Source: Propionibacteriales bacterium
Lineage (GTDB): Bacteria; Actinomycetota; Actinomycetes; Propionibacteriales; Propionibacteriaceae
Reading direction: 5' to 3'
DNA length: 48,864 nt
Assembly (NCBI GenBank): GCA_021286985.1
Contig: JAJTBJ010000003.1
Location: 1-48,864, forward strand
The notes beneath the pieces are model-generated. The model made no database searches. It was given only the letters and a program-made list of their open reading frames with translations, and was not told where the DNA came from. Shown here piece after piece: positions 1 to 8,131 of this stretch. The first letter of the stretch is position 1. Every line of letters begins with the position of its first letter. Position numbers and translations under genes: made by a program.

Positions 1-1
1 C

Positions 2-1933
2 CAGACCAAGGGCGATCGGGTGATCACCGGCGCCACCGCGACCCCCCTCGCGAACAGCATCACCGAGATGTACGTGGTGCAGCGCTACCTCGATCCCGAC
101 GGCCTGGCCAAGGCAGGCATCCACGACTTCGACTCCTGGGCGGCCACGTTCGGCGAGGTGGTGACCGTCCCCGAGCTGGCCGTCGCCGGCGGCGGACGGT
201 TCAAGGTGAAATCCCGGTTCGCCCGCTTCACGAACGTGCCGGAACTGCTGTCCATGTTCCACGCCTTCGGCGACGTGAAGACCGCCACAGACCTCGACCT
301 GCCCCGGCCCCTGATCGAAGCCAGGCCGGACGGCCAGCGGTCCCCACGGATCGTTCTGGTGCCACCCAGCGACGACCTGCTCGCCTACATCGCCCAACTC
401 GGCGAGCGCGCGGACCTGGTCAGCCAGGGCACGGTCGACCCGACCGAGGACAACATGCTGAAGATCAGCAGCGACGGCCGCAAAGCCGCCCTGTCGATGC
501 GGATGGTCGACCCGGCCAGCATCGACAACGGCAAGATCGACGCGGCCGCCGACGAGCTGGCCAGGGTGTGGGAACGCACCCGCAACAACCGCTACCCCGA
601 TCCGGACACTGGCGAGGAGTCACCGCTGGCCGGTGCGCTGCAGATCGTGTTCTGCGACCTCGGCACACCCTCGGATCGGTGGAACGCCTACCACGCCCTC
701 AAGGACGCCCTGATCGCCCGCGGTCTGCCGGCCGCCAGCATCCGGTTCATCCACGACGCCAAATCCGATGCCGACAAGGCGAAACTGTTCGCCGCCTGCC
801 GGAACGGCCACGTCTCGGTGATCGTCGGCAGCACAGAGAAGATGGGCACCGGCACGAACATCCAGCACCGTGCGGTGCACCTGATGGACCTCGACGCACC
901 GTGGCGCCCCGCCGACGTCGCCCAGCGCCACGGCCGCATCCTCCGCCAGGGAAACGCCCACCCCGAGATCGGGATCACCCAGGTCGTCACCGAGAAGTCG
1001 TTCGACGCCTACATGTGGCAGACGCTGGAGCGGAAGGCCGCGTTCATCGACCAGATCATGACCGGCCGCGGCGTGAACCGAAACACCGGCGACATCGGCG
1101 ACGCCACCCTAAACGCTGCCGAAGTCAAAGCCCTGTCCTCCGGCAACCCCCTGTTGCTGGAACTCGCGATCGCCGAACAAGACCTTGCCCGGCTGACCAG
1201 GCTGGAGAAGGCCCACGCCACCACCGAACGCACACTGGTGACCACCTTGGACCACTCCGAGCGGGGTCTGGCCACCACCCGGGCCCGAATCCTCGACCTC
1301 GAGCAGCTGGCGACCAACACCGTGCCCACCAGCGGCGACATGTTCAAGCTCACCCTTGCCGACGGCCGGGTGATCGCCGACCGTGCCGACGCCGCCGCGG
1401 CGCTCGACCGCACCCTGTTCAGGCTCACCGGCTACGAGACGCCGGCCTGCACCATCGGCGGCCATCCGATCACCGCAGCGGCCACGGTCGGCTACGACAA
1501 GCACGGCGCCACCTGGCACAACACGACCTGGCGGATCGCCGGCGATCATGGCGTCGAAACCGTCACCAGCTACCAAGCCGGAACCCAAGCACGCCGCGTC
1601 GAACTGGGCACGATCGCCCGCCTCGAGCACCTCGTGGCCAACATCGGCACCCACGCAGAACAGGCCCGCCGCCACGCCGCCGAACTCGAGCACACCATCA
1701 CCCAGGCCAAACGGGTGATGGGCAAGCCGTTCAAACACGCCGACGACCTCGACGAGGCGCGGCTGCGCTACGCACGCCTCACCTCGAACCTAGCCGAGAT
1801 GCAACAACAACCCCAGGCCACCGGCGCCGACGACCCGCCCCAGTGGGAGCGGGTCACCGCGCCGGCACGAGGCAGCGCCCGGCCGGAGACGCCGGCATCC
1901 ACCACACGATCCGTCAGCCCACCCGGGCTGTGA
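2..1933 (+). CDS. SNF2-like helicase / plasmid DNA-methylase-helicase, C-terminal part
   Basis: This is the C-terminal part of a very large superfamily 2 helicase; the reading frame is open at the window's left edge, so the start lies outside. Helicase C-lobe motifs are clear: a GSTEKMGTGTNIQ segment (motif V region) followed by QRHGRILRQG (motif VI, arginine finger). Before them is a TGATATPLANS segment resembling motif III. The tail, about 270 residues, is helical and charged. The family is common on actinobacterial conjugative elements, where the N-terminus often carries an N6-adenine methylase-like domain that cannot be seen here. The likely role is DNA remodelling, transfer or element protection; which one is unknown. 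A conserved palindrome starts 11 bp after the stop codon. Confidence 0.85.
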   Translation, partial: QTKGDRVITGATATPLANSITEMYVVQRYLDPDGLAKAGIHDFDSWAATFGEVVTVPELAVAGGGRFKVKSRFARFTNVPELLSMFHAFGDVKTATDLDLPRPLIEARPDGQRSPRIVLVPPSDDLLAYIAQLGERADLVSQGTVDPTEDNMLKISSDGRKAALSMRMVDPASIDNGKIDAAADELARVWERTRNNRYPDPDTGEESPLAGALQIVFCDLGTPSDRWNAYHALKDALIARGLPAASIRFIHDAKSDADKAKLFAACRNGHVSVIVGSTEKMGTGTNIQHRAVHLMDLDAPWRPADVAQRHGRILRQGNAHPEIGITQVVTEKSFDAYMWQTLERKAAFIDQIMTGRGVNRNTGDIGDATLNAAEVKALSSGNPLLLELAIAEQDLARLTRLEKAHATTERTLVTTLDHSERGLATTRARILDLEQLATNTVPTSGDMFKLTLADGRVIADRADAAAALDRTLFRLTGYETPACTIGGHPITAAATVGYDKHGATWHNTTWRIAGDHGVETVTSYQAGTQARRVELGTIARLEHLVANIGTHAEQARRHAAELEHTITQAKRVMGKPFKHADDLDEARLRYARLTSNLAEMQQQPQATGADDPPQWERVTAPARGSARPETPASTTRSVSPPGL

Positions 1934-2185
1934 GCCGGCGGGACTATTCCGCGGAATAATCCCCCCGGCCCCCCGGCTACGTCGCTGGCCCGGCGTCCAG
2001 CCAGCCGGCCTCGCTGACGGGTAGCAGCGCCCACCGCACGATTCGCAGCTCAACGGAATGTCCTTCGTCCGGAACTGGCGGCCCGGCCGGGCGAACGGCA
2101 CCACCATCTGGCGCCACTCGGGCGCCGTCACGCACCTGTACATCGTGTAGTAGAGACGGTTGTCCCCGTTGTCCTGCGACCTCAT
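1790..2185 (-). CDS. Hypothetical protein, antisense to the helicase 3' end
   Basis: This frame encodes about 131 residues. The first 65 or so look like real protein: mixed composition, a YYTMYRCV stretch, a CESCGGRC cysteine cluster that could bind a metal, and a strong preference for G or C at third codon positions. A purine-rich AGGGCAGGGTAGGT precedes the ATG. The last 50 residues or so run antisense through the helicase gene and read through a conserved palindrome, so the true protein may once have ended near 1980. A GC-rich hairpin (7-bp arms, 2204-2218) lies just upstream of the start. No family is recognised. Confidence 0.42.
   Translation of the reverse strand: MRSQDNGDNRLYYTMYRCVTAPEWRQMVVPFARPGRQFRTKDIPLSCESCGGRCYPSARPAGWTPGQRRSRGAGGIIPRNSPAGSQPGWADGSCGGCRRLRPGAASCRRGDPLPLGRVVGAGGLGLLLHLG
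1945..1958. repeat. Conserved palindrome, copy 1 (14-bp core)
   Basis: The core TATTCCGCGGAATA is a perfect palindrome. The 18-bp form would be complete but for a C instead of T at 1944. It lies 11 bp after the helicase stop codon. It is one of six copies in the window. Confidence 0.9.
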
Positions 2186-2458
2186 ACCTACCCTGCCCTT
2201 CCGGGCCCCCTGGGGGCCGCGGTCGTGGACTTCTGGCCTTCGGCCAGTCGTCCGCTCTCACGCAATGCCGGAAGCCCGACCCGCGTTCGGCGGAGATCTA
2301 TGCGCCGGCTTTACCGGTCACCCCATCCCCGTCCGACCGGAAGGTTGACGGCGAGCACCCGAAACTGCCGGGTGTGCGGGAAGATCTCTTCGAACCACAT
2401 GCGTGCGGCGGCTGAAACACCTAGCCAGATGCGAAACGGTGGTTGGGGGACGGGTGGA

Positions 2459-2472
2459 TATTCCGCGGAATA
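2459..2472. repeat. Conserved palindrome, copy 2 (14-bp core)
   Basis: Perfect TATTCCGCGGAATA; the flanking bases do not extend the symmetry. It ends 56 bp before the GTG start of the HNH gene, so it could act as an operator there. Confidence 0.9.
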
Positions 2473-2499
2473 ACGGGTCGACACGGGCCCACGAGGGCG

Positions 2500-2519
2500 C
2501 TGTCAGTCTCTCCTGACAG
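2500..2519. promoter_or_regulatory. Inverted repeat upstream of HNH gene
   Basis: CTGTCAG and CTGACAG form 7-bp arms around a 6-nt spacer, ending 9 bp before the GTG at 2529. No Shine-Dalgarno sequence lies between the repeat and the start. The repeat could be an operator or a hairpin at the 5' end of the transcript. The function is inferred from position only. Confidence 0.45.
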
Positions 2520-2528
2520 ACTCCTGAC

Positions 2529-3002
2529 GTGGACGTCGACCTGGACGCCGCCCTGGCTGATCCCGGCGTGGTGGCGCGCTACCTGGACAAGATCGTGATG
2601 GTCCCGGGCAGCGAATGCAGATGGTGGAGCGGAGCGATCAGCGGCCGCGGCCACGGCCGGTTCTGGGTGAGCGGGGACCTGGTTGTCATCGCCCACCGGT
2701 TCGGGTTCGCACTGGCCGAGGGGCCGGAGACGCTACGGGACGCGCCGCAGCTCGCGCATCGATGCGACAACCCGCTATGCCAACGGGTCCACCCCGAGCA
2801 CATCGTCGCCTCCACCGCGGCGCGCAACCGCCGGGAATGGGCCATCCGGCGCGATATCGCCGGGCTACCACTGAGCGACCCCAGAGGAGCACGCGGCCGT
2901 GCGCAGGAGCTCCGGACCCTGTTGCGCGAGAACCCGGCCGGCGTCCTCGTCGACCAAGCTCGGCTTGTCGCCCTGATCGGCGAACAACGCCCGCTGTTCT
3001 AG
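2529..3002 (+). CDS. HNH-like endonuclease family protein
   Basis: This protein of 157 residues resembles the small HNH (HNH_3/homing-type) nucleases of phages and plasmids. An N-terminal CRWWSGAISGRGHGRFW segment (residues 30-46) is followed by IAHRFGFAL and then HRCDNPLCQRVHPEHI (residues 77-92). The last motif is the metal-binding HNH core, with Cys79, Cys84, His88 and His91 as likely ligands. The GTG start has no recognisable ribosome-binding site, so it may be translated from a leaderless or structured transcript. The gene stands alone after a conserved palindrome and an inverted repeat. It may be a selfish nuclease or part of element defence; the family assignment is better supported than the role. 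Confidence 0.7.
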   Translation: MDVDLDAALADPGVVARYLDKIVMVPGSECRWWSGAISGRGHGRFWVSGDLVVIAHRFGFALAEGPETLRDAPQLAHRCDNPLCQRVHPEHIVASTAARNRREWAIRRDIAGLPLSDPRGARGRAQELRTLLRENPAGVLVDQARLVALIGEQRPLF

Positions 3003-3102
3003 AAGGCACGCAAAGCACCTGTCTGGCGCAGGAAAAAGGGAAGACGAGGAGTAGTGCGAGACCCCCGTTCCGGCGAGGCAGCTCAGTCGGAGCTTCGATG
3101 AA

Positions 3103-3390
3103 TCACCAGATCGCCAGCTCCACGCGCGTCACCGGATAACCAAGGTCTCCGAAGCCTTGCAGATCCTTCTCGTCGAAGCTCCTATCGGTCCCGATCTCTC
3201 GGCGAATCGCCGACGCTATGGCACCAGGAAGGTCGCCAGGGACTTCTGCATCTAGATCGACGACCACGGAGCCCAACTTGTTCCTGTCGCCGTCGATGGT
3301 GGTGAGCTGGGCTCGCCACAAGACCGTGTGCCCGATCGGATCGGGCACGGAGGGGAGCATGGCAACGGTCACTTTCTCGATCTCAGTCAT
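3103..3390 (-). CDS. Hypothetical protein
   Basis: The protein has 95 residues, starting MTEIEKVTV. The ATG at 3390 is preferred over an upstream in-frame start at 3447 because AGAGGA lies about 8 bp before it. The protein is acidic and mixed alpha/beta in appearance, with the segment SVVVDLDAEVPGDLPGAI. No motif or family is recognised. It lies about 90 bp downstream of the partition operon in the same orientation and may be co-transcribed with it. A partition role is not supported by its sequence. Confidence 0.55.
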   Translation of the reverse strand: MTEIEKVTVAMLPSVPDPIGHTVLWRAQLTTIDGDRNKLGSVVVDLDAEVPGDLPGAIASAIRREIGTDRSFDEKDLQGFGDLGYPVTRVELAIW

Positions 3391-3478
3391 CAATGAGTCC
3401 TCTGTCCTGTTCAGCGGGGTGCAGCGGCCGGGGCCGTCCACCACCATAGGGGCCAGTAGCAGGTTCCTCTGCCCGAAG

Positions 3479-3721
3479 TCAGGCGGGATGTATCCGTGCC
3501 CCTGGGCGTAGGCCGTTTCGGGCGTCGACCTGGGGCCAGCGCTTGCCGGCGTTGAACTCGGCTTCCATTCGTTCGCACCAGGACACGAGCGCCTGTTCGG
3601 TGAAGCGGCCGGCTGTGAATCCGGGGTCGAGGGACTGTTGGAGGCCGGTGACGGTGGAGCGGACCCGGTCGGCGATGTCGGGATCGATTCGTGCCGCCCA
3701 GGGGACGCGTCGGGTGGTCAC
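3479..3721 (-). CDS. Small partition-associated protein, probably DNA-binding
   Basis: The protein has 80 residues. Its start overlaps the parA stop codon (ATGA), so the two are translationally coupled. A strand-helix-helix pattern is visible: RRVPWAARIDPDIADRVRSTVTGL, then TAGRFTEQALVSWCERMEAEF. This fits a ribbon-helix-helix or similar small plasmid DNA-binding protein, like the small centromere-binding partners found beside many plasmid ParA ATPases. Its presence along with a full-size ParB makes this a three-gene partition module. It could be a second centromere-binding or autoregulatory protein. The fold assignment is by pattern only. Confidence 0.6.
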   Translation of the reverse strand: MTTRRVPWAARIDPDIADRVRSTVTGLQQSLDPGFTAGRFTEQALVSWCERMEAEFNAGKRWPQVDARNGLRPGARIHPA

Positions 3722-4479
3722 AGCACTCCCCTGCCCTTCAGCCAGCTATGGACTTCCTGGTAGTCGCTGGTGACTTTGTCGGTGGGTGACCAGGTGGGCA
3801 GGGGCACGGCTTGGGCGTGGGCTTCGGCGACGCGGGCGCTGCGTCGCACGGCCGGGGCGACGAGGGGCTGGTAGGTGCTGTGTAGCAGGCCCATCACGTC
3901 GCTGTAGATCTTGCCGTGGGTTGCCGGTGGCACGATGCACGGCACGATGCCGGTGAAGACGAGGTTGGGGTTGAACGCTTCCTGGACGGCTTGGACGGCG
4001 TCGAGCATCTCGGGGACGCCGGCGATCTCTTTCATGGTGGGCTGGGTGACGGTGAGGATCGAGTTCGCGGCGACGAGGGCCGAGATGGTGATGGTGGAGA
4101 CCGATCCGGGGCAGTCGATGAGGACGACATCGGTGTCGATGCCGGCCAGGGCGAGCCGAAGTCGCTGCTCTCGGCCGATCACACTGTTCAGCTCGATCGC
4201 TGCCGCATCGAGCGTACGGTTCGACGGGATCAGCCGGACGCCCTTGGTGCGGGTCGGCAGCACGGCCTGGTCAAGGGTGGCTCGGCGCAGCAGCACGTCA
4301 CCGAGGGTGGTCTGTACCGCGTCGGGCTGGTAGCCCAGCCATGAGGTGGCCGTGCCTTGGGCGTCGGCGTCGACGACGACGACGCTGCGAGTTCGCCCGA
4401 TCAGGTCGGCGAGGGTGACCACGGTGGTGGTTTTGCCGGCTGATCCGGACGCGTTCGCTACGGCGATGATGGTGGCCAC
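3718..4479 (-). CDS. parA: ParA-family partition ATPase
   Basis: The protein has 253 residues from GTG 4479, which lies 2 bp after the parB stop and behind GGAGGACTGA. The ATP-binding loop near residue 9 reads NASGSAGKTTT. The Walker A GKTTT is intact, but the signature lysine of deviant Walker motifs (NxKGGxGKTT) is replaced by serine at residue 11. Walker A' (VVVVDADAQGTATSWLG) and Walker B (DVVLIDCPGS) are present. The protein would drive segregation of the element by ATP-dependent dynamics on the nucleoid, with ParB as partner. It has no N-terminal DNA-binding extension. It lies in an operon parB-parA-small gene. Longer upstream frames only read through parB. Confidence 0.88.
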   Translation of the reverse strand: MATIIAVANASGSAGKTTTVVTLADLIGRTRSVVVVDADAQGTATSWLGYQPDAVQTTLGDVLLRRATLDQAVLPTRTKGVRLIPSNRTLDAAAIELNSVIGREQRLRLALAGIDTDVVLIDCPGSVSTITISALVAANSILTVTQPTMKEIAGVPEMLDAVQAVQEAFNPNLVFTGIVPCIVPPATHGKIYSDVMGLLHSTYQPLVAPAVRRSARVAEAHAQAVPLPTWSPTDKVTSDYQEVHSWLKGRGVL

Positions 4480-4481
4480 TC

Positions 4482-5948
4482 TCAGTCCTCCTCGTCGGTG
4501 ATGGCGTCGAGCCGGGCCTGTTCCCATTCGGTGGGCACGTAGCTGGCGAGCTGGTGCAGCAGCTCGAAGTAGTAGCGGTGCACCGGCCCCCAGGAGAGGT
4601 GTTCTGGCCGGGTGTATGCCTCGAACGCTGCCAGTGCGATCACCCAGGCGTTCGGCGCGCGCTGCGCGTCCGGGACGACGGCGAGTGTCTTGCGCCACGT
4701 CCAGTCACCCAGCCCGTCGGGGGCGAGTTCGGCCTGCCGGGCCAGGTCGTAGGCCAGTGCCGTGGTCTGGCTGCCGAGCGCCAGCCCGGTCAGAGCCATA
4801 GTGACCAGGGCTTCGGTGAGCGTGGCGGTCGGCACCTTCGCGGTGGCGGCCAGCCGCAGCGCGTTGCCGCGTGCCGCGATCGCCGCCTTGCGGTTCCTGG
4901 CCTCGATGGTCTGCTTGTCGTCGGGGGTGAGACGGGTGCGCCGGATCAGGTAATAGGCGGGCTCGGAGCGGGTCGCGGCGACAAGCAGGTTCTTCTCGGC
5001 CGCAGCCTTCCGGACGTCGGCGGCGGAGTAGATCTGGTTGTTGTAGCGGGCGTCGCCGATGCGGGCGTAGATGTTCTCGCAGTACTCGGCCCCGAGCTCC
5101 TCGGCGCGGGCCTTCGCGGCGGCCTGGCCGGCCTCAACCTCTCGCTCGGTGGTGACCCGGCGGACGACCGCGGCCAAGTCCACCCGTGCCGCCGGCGCTG
5201 CCTCCGGTGTGTCGTCGACGTCGTCCAGCTCGGTGTCGTCGTCGACGATGACCGGGCTGGGTTCGTTGCCGGCCGACTCGATCGCCTGGGCGACCTCCTC
5301 CCCTGCCCGGGTCACCAGGTCGGCGTCCTTGAGTGCGGCGAGCTTGAGTGCTTCGCCGACCTCGATGCGTCCGTAGTCGACCGCGGCCTGGATGGATTCG
5401 GGCAGGGTCAGCAGCTTCAGGCGCTTCGCGACGTGGCTCTGTGAGACGCCGGTCTGCGCGGCGATCGCCTGCTGGGTCATCTGCCGGACCTCGATCAGGT
5501 GCCGGTACTGCCCGGCCTCCTCGATCGGCGTCAGCCGCATCGCCTTGGCGGTGTGGAGCCGGATCATCGCCTCGTCGACGTCGACGCCACGCACCACGTA
5601 GGGAACCTCGGGTCGGCCGGCACGGCGGGCGGCGGCGATCCGCCGGTGCCCGTCCTGCGCAACCCACGACTTGCCGGCGACCGCCTCGGCGTCCTCAGGG
5701 TGGGCCTCGAGCCACTCCCCCACCGGCGTCAGCAGGATCGGGACCATCACCCCGACCTCGCTGACCGACGGCACCAGGTCCGCGATGTTGACCGCGCGGG
5801 CCTGCGGGTTGCGCGGGTTCGCGGCGACGTCGTCCACATGGACGGCCTGCCCAGTGCTGCCGCTGCCCTGCATGGTCTGGACCACGCTGCTCGCCTTGCG
5901 TTCGGTGCGGAGCTGCGGCACCCCGTCCAATCCTCGTGCCCGTGCCAT
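4482..5948 (-). CDS. parB: ParB/Spo0J-family partition protein
   Basis: The protein has 488 residues. The ATG at 5948 is chosen because GGAGG lies about 9 bp upstream; an alternative GTG at 5957 overlaps that site. The N-terminal ParB/sulfiredoxin-like nuclease-fold domain shows NPRNP near residue 44 and GHRR at 100-103, the motif that binds CTP in ParB clamps. A helix-turn-helix follows (MTQQAIAAQTGVSQSHVAKR, about 157-176). The long C-terminal part contains an acidic linker (DDDTELDDVDD) and further helices. It should bind centromere sites and load ParA. It is the leading candidate to bind the six TATTCCGCGGAATA palindromes, or the repeat at its own promoter; this is inference. Confidence 0.88.
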   Translation of the reverse strand: MARARGLDGVPQLRTERKASSVVQTMQGSGSTGQAVHVDDVAANPRNPQARAVNIADLVPSVSEVGVMVPILLTPVGEWLEAHPEDAEAVAGKSWVAQDGHRRIAAARRAGRPEVPYVVRGVDVDEAMIRLHTAKAMRLTPIEEAGQYRHLIEVRQMTQQAIAAQTGVSQSHVAKRLKLLTLPESIQAAVDYGRIEVGEALKLAALKDADLVTRAGEEVAQAIESAGNEPSPVIVDDDTELDDVDDTPEAAPAARVDLAAVVRRVTTEREVEAGQAAAKARAEELGAEYCENIYARIGDARYNNQIYSAADVRKAAAEKNLLVAATRSEPAYYLIRRTRLTPDDKQTIEARNRKAAIAARGNALRLAATAKVPTATLTEALVTMALTGLALGSQTTALAYDLARQAELAPDGLGDWTWRKTLAVVPDAQRAPNAWVIALAAFEAYTRPEHLSWGPVHRYYFELLHQLASYVPTEWEQARLDAITDEED

Positions 5949-5967
5949 CCGGCCCACCTCCTCAAAT

Positions 5968-5991
5968 GTTTACAACGTTTGCAATGTAAAC
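5968..5991 (-). promoter_or_regulatory. Operator-like inverted repeat at par operon promoter
   Basis: Seven-base arms GTTTACA and TGTAAAC flank a 10-nt spacer, giving a 24-bp interrupted palindrome just upstream of the parB ribosome-binding site. The stretch is AT-rich for this genome and probably contains the leftward promoter. Autoregulation by ParB, ParA or the small partner is likely by analogy with other plasmid partition operons. Confidence 0.6.
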
Positions 5992-6117
5992 GCTACACGC
6001 GGTCTCGGACGCAAGTTCAAGGGGCGCGCCGGTGGTTTCTGGATTCGCTTCGCCTCGCCGTGTCCGGATCGGCGCCGTCGGCAGGCATACGGGGGTGTGA
6101 AGGGAGGCCGCGATCTG

Positions 6118-6396
6118 ATGAACGCGCTGGGTGCGGTGTACGGCCATGTCCGGGTGGCTACGAGCGAGCTGCTGGCGGAAAACGGCGCGGAGACCGCGCG
6201 GCTGGAGTTGGGGCTGCAGGCGCTGGACCTCCAGGCGATTCTCGAGGAATTGGAGGTGGAGCCGGTTTATGTCCCGCCGGGGTTGAGCGCGGCCGAGTCG
6301 TTGGCTGCCGCTGCCGATCTGCTCGACCGGCACCGGGCGGGCGTGCCTCTCGGGGTGTGGAGCCGGCTGCAGGCGCTGGTCGCCCAGGTGGGCTGA
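6118..6396 (+). CDS. Hypothetical small helical protein
   Basis: The protein has 92 residues from ATG 6118, with GGGAGG about 10 bp upstream; an in-frame GTG at 6097 is an alternative. It is leucine- and alanine-rich with heptad-like spacing (ARLELGLQALDLQAILEELEVEP) and probably all helical. It is divergent from parB, and its stop codon overlaps the next gene's start (TGATG), so the two are co-expressed. No family is recognised. Its place at the head of a maintenance operon opposite parB suggests a plasmid-stability or regulatory role, without direct evidence. Confidence 0.6.
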   Translation: MNALGAVYGHVRVATSELLAENGAETARLELGLQALDLQAILEELEVEPVYVPPGLSAAESLAAAADLLDRHRAGVPLGVWSRLQALVAQVG

Positions 6397-7682
6397 TGGC
6401 TACCGTCGCGGACCTGCTGGACCGGCTGCACCGTCAGGCGTGGGAGCTGGCCCAGCAGCGGGTCGACGCCCCGGACGAGGCGCTGGGGCAGCACATGCGC
6501 GGCTGGGTCAAGGTCGCCGCGTCGGCCTCGCGAGCCCTCGCGCCGCTGCATATCCGGCGCGACCTCGACGACGTGCTCGACCAGCTCGCCGACGGCGGTC
6601 TGGCCAGCCCCGGCAGGCCGGACCGGCGGCTGGTCGAGATGAGCCTCACCTACGGCGGGATCGGGGATCTGCTCGCCGCCGAACAGGTCCACGTCGAGCT
6701 GGCCGGATACACCTCCAGGAGCCGGCTGCACACCAGCATGTGGGCAGGCCTGCACACTGCCGCCCGCGCGACTCTGGCCGTTGCCCAGGACGCCGGCGCC
6801 ACCGAACCCGCTGCGGTGTTGGCCGGGCTGGCCGACATCACCGAACTGGCCGCACTGATCCCACCCTCGGCCCGGGAGAACCTGCTCGACCGGCTGTCGG
6901 CAACCCCTGCCCGGGACGCCACCCTGAAGGGGGCCGTCGACACCTGGGCGGCCGTCGCCGGCGAGATCCTGTCCAGCGATCACCAGGTCACCGGCTATGC
7001 CCTGCAGCGCACCGCCGGCAGCATCGCCATGATCTGCCACGTCGCCGCCACCACCACGAAGGAGGCGGCGGCCGCCGGCCTCATCAACACCGACAGTGCC
7101 CACCAGGCAACAGACTCCCTCCAACAGACCGCGCGGTCCTGGCGTCGGGCCGCCAACTGGCCACCCCATCTCCGCCTCGGCGGACGCACCACCGAGCTAC
7201 GGCAGGCATCAGCCAGCCTGGACCGGGCACTCACCGGCCCACAGCTCGCTGGCCTGGACGTCTCGGAGCGGCTCACCAGCATGTGGGCCGCGGTGAACCT
7301 GGCCACGCTGGTCGGCGACGAGCACCGGGTGATGACGTCCCGGCTGGCCACCGGCGGCGGCCTGTGGGTATCGGTCGCCGCACTGCCACCCGCCTACCAG
7401 GCAACACACCCCGGCGCCCGCCGATCCGGCTGGGTCCCCCAACCCCCCAGCAGCACCGCGACCAGCCGCCCACTGGCGATCGCAGCACGGACGGCCGCAG
7501 CCGCGCTCAGGAGCGCCGCCACAGACCTCGACGCAGCCGTCGAACCAATCCAAACTGGCCCGCCAAGGCGCGTTACAGGCAGCGAGACTGCACAGGCATG
7601 GGAGACCGTCACTCCCCCCACCCGCCGCGACCATCGAGATCTCCGTCCCGAATCGCCGATGCTGCCGGGATTGGCGTTGTGA
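6396..7682 (+). CDS. Hypothetical helical protein, plasmid maintenance region
   Basis: The protein has 428 residues and its start overlaps the upstream stop by 1 bp. It is soluble, alanine-rich and strongly helical throughout, with no transmembrane segment, signal peptide, P-loop or metal site. Repeating segments of similar type (for example HTAARATLAVAQDAGATEPAAVLAGLADITELAAL) suggest helical hairpins or a repeat scaffold. The C-terminal 60 residues are proline-rich and probably disordered. Its function is not recognised. It is translationally coupled to the small helical protein before it, so the two may form a complex. Confidence 0.65.
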   Translation: MATVADLLDRLHRQAWELAQQRVDAPDEALGQHMRGWVKVAASASRALAPLHIRRDLDDVLDQLADGGLASPGRPDRRLVEMSLTYGGIGDLLAAEQVHVELAGYTSRSRLHTSMWAGLHTAARATLAVAQDAGATEPAAVLAGLADITELAALIPPSARENLLDRLSATPARDATLKGAVDTWAAVAGEILSSDHQVTGYALQRTAGSIAMICHVAATTTKEAAAAGLINTDSAHQATDSLQQTARSWRRAANWPPHLRLGGRTTELRQASASLDRALTGPQLAGLDVSERLTSMWAAVNLATLVGDEHRVMTSRLATGGGLWVSVAALPPAYQATHPGARRSGWVPQPPSSTATSRPLAIAARTAAAALRSAATDLDAAVEPIQTGPPRRVTGSETAQAWETVTPPTRRDHRDLRPESPMLPGLAL

Positions 7683-7731
7683 TCCCAATTCGCGCGACAC
7701 GCGCCGCCAATACCCGGCGACACATAGGTCT

Positions 7732-8073
7732 ATGACTAGGTTCCCTTGCATGGCTCGGACATCTCGACGTACCCCCCGCCCCGGCCCCCTTGTCGCGCTT
7801 TATGCGGACGTGGACCCGGACGTGAAAGGCAAGATCGATCGGTGGGCCGCGATCGCGGACGTCAAGGTCTGGGAGGTGATCGAGGAGCTCGTTCGCTTGG
7901 CAAAAGCTACCGAGGGCGGGGACGGCCTGCCTAACGGCATGGCGTTCACCTCGCCGCTTCTTCCCGATCTGACCCCGACAGTGCCGGGAACGGAGCCGTC
8001 AGCTGCTCCTGAAACTCGCCGTCGTCGTCGGCGGACGCTCAACGCACCAGAGGGAGGTGCTGTTGCTGCCTAG
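7732..8073 (+). CDS. Possible ribbon-helix-helix protein
   Basis: The protein has 113 residues from ATG 7732 or 107 from ATG 7750; neither start has a good ribosome-binding site. The segment LVALYADVDPDVKGKIDRWAAIADV, then VWEVIEELVRLA (about residues 20-57), has the strand-helix-helix spacing of CopG/Arc-type DNA-binding proteins. The remainder is a disordered tail with an RRRRRR basic patch that could contact DNA. It may be a copy-number or operon regulator for the replication genes that follow. A terminator-like hairpin lies about 25 bp downstream. Confidence 0.55.
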   Translation: MTRFPCMARTSRRTPRPGPLVALYADVDPDVKGKIDRWAAIADVKVWEVIEELVRLAKATEGGDGLPNGMAFTSPLLPDLTPTVPGTEPSAAPETRRRRRRTLNAPEGGAVAA

Positions 8074-8096
8074 CGCACAGTCCTAGACACGCAGAA

Positions 8097-8118
8097 GGCC
8101 CGCCTTGGCGGGCGGGCC
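8097..8118 (+). terminator. GC-rich stem-loop after the small regulator gene
   Basis: GGCCCGC (8097-8103) can pair with GCGGGCC (8112-8118) around a CTTGGCGG loop. A tighter alternative is CCCGC/GCGGG with a CTTG loop. There is no T-tract, so intrinsic termination is only probable. It is the first of three adjacent hairpins before the replication-like genes. Confidence 0.5.
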
Positions 8119-8131
8119 CTCGGAAGCGTGT

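Noticed and set aside
568-1959. Long plus-strand frame of 463 codons overlapping the helicase
   Set aside because: Composition is Arg/Pro/His-rich with no domain; it is the shifted frame of a GC-rich real gene.
8097-8118. First hairpin counted as a third TTGGCG-loop hairpin
   Set aside because: An equally good tighter fold (CCCGC/GCGGG) removes TTGGCG from the loop, so it is kept only as terminator-like.
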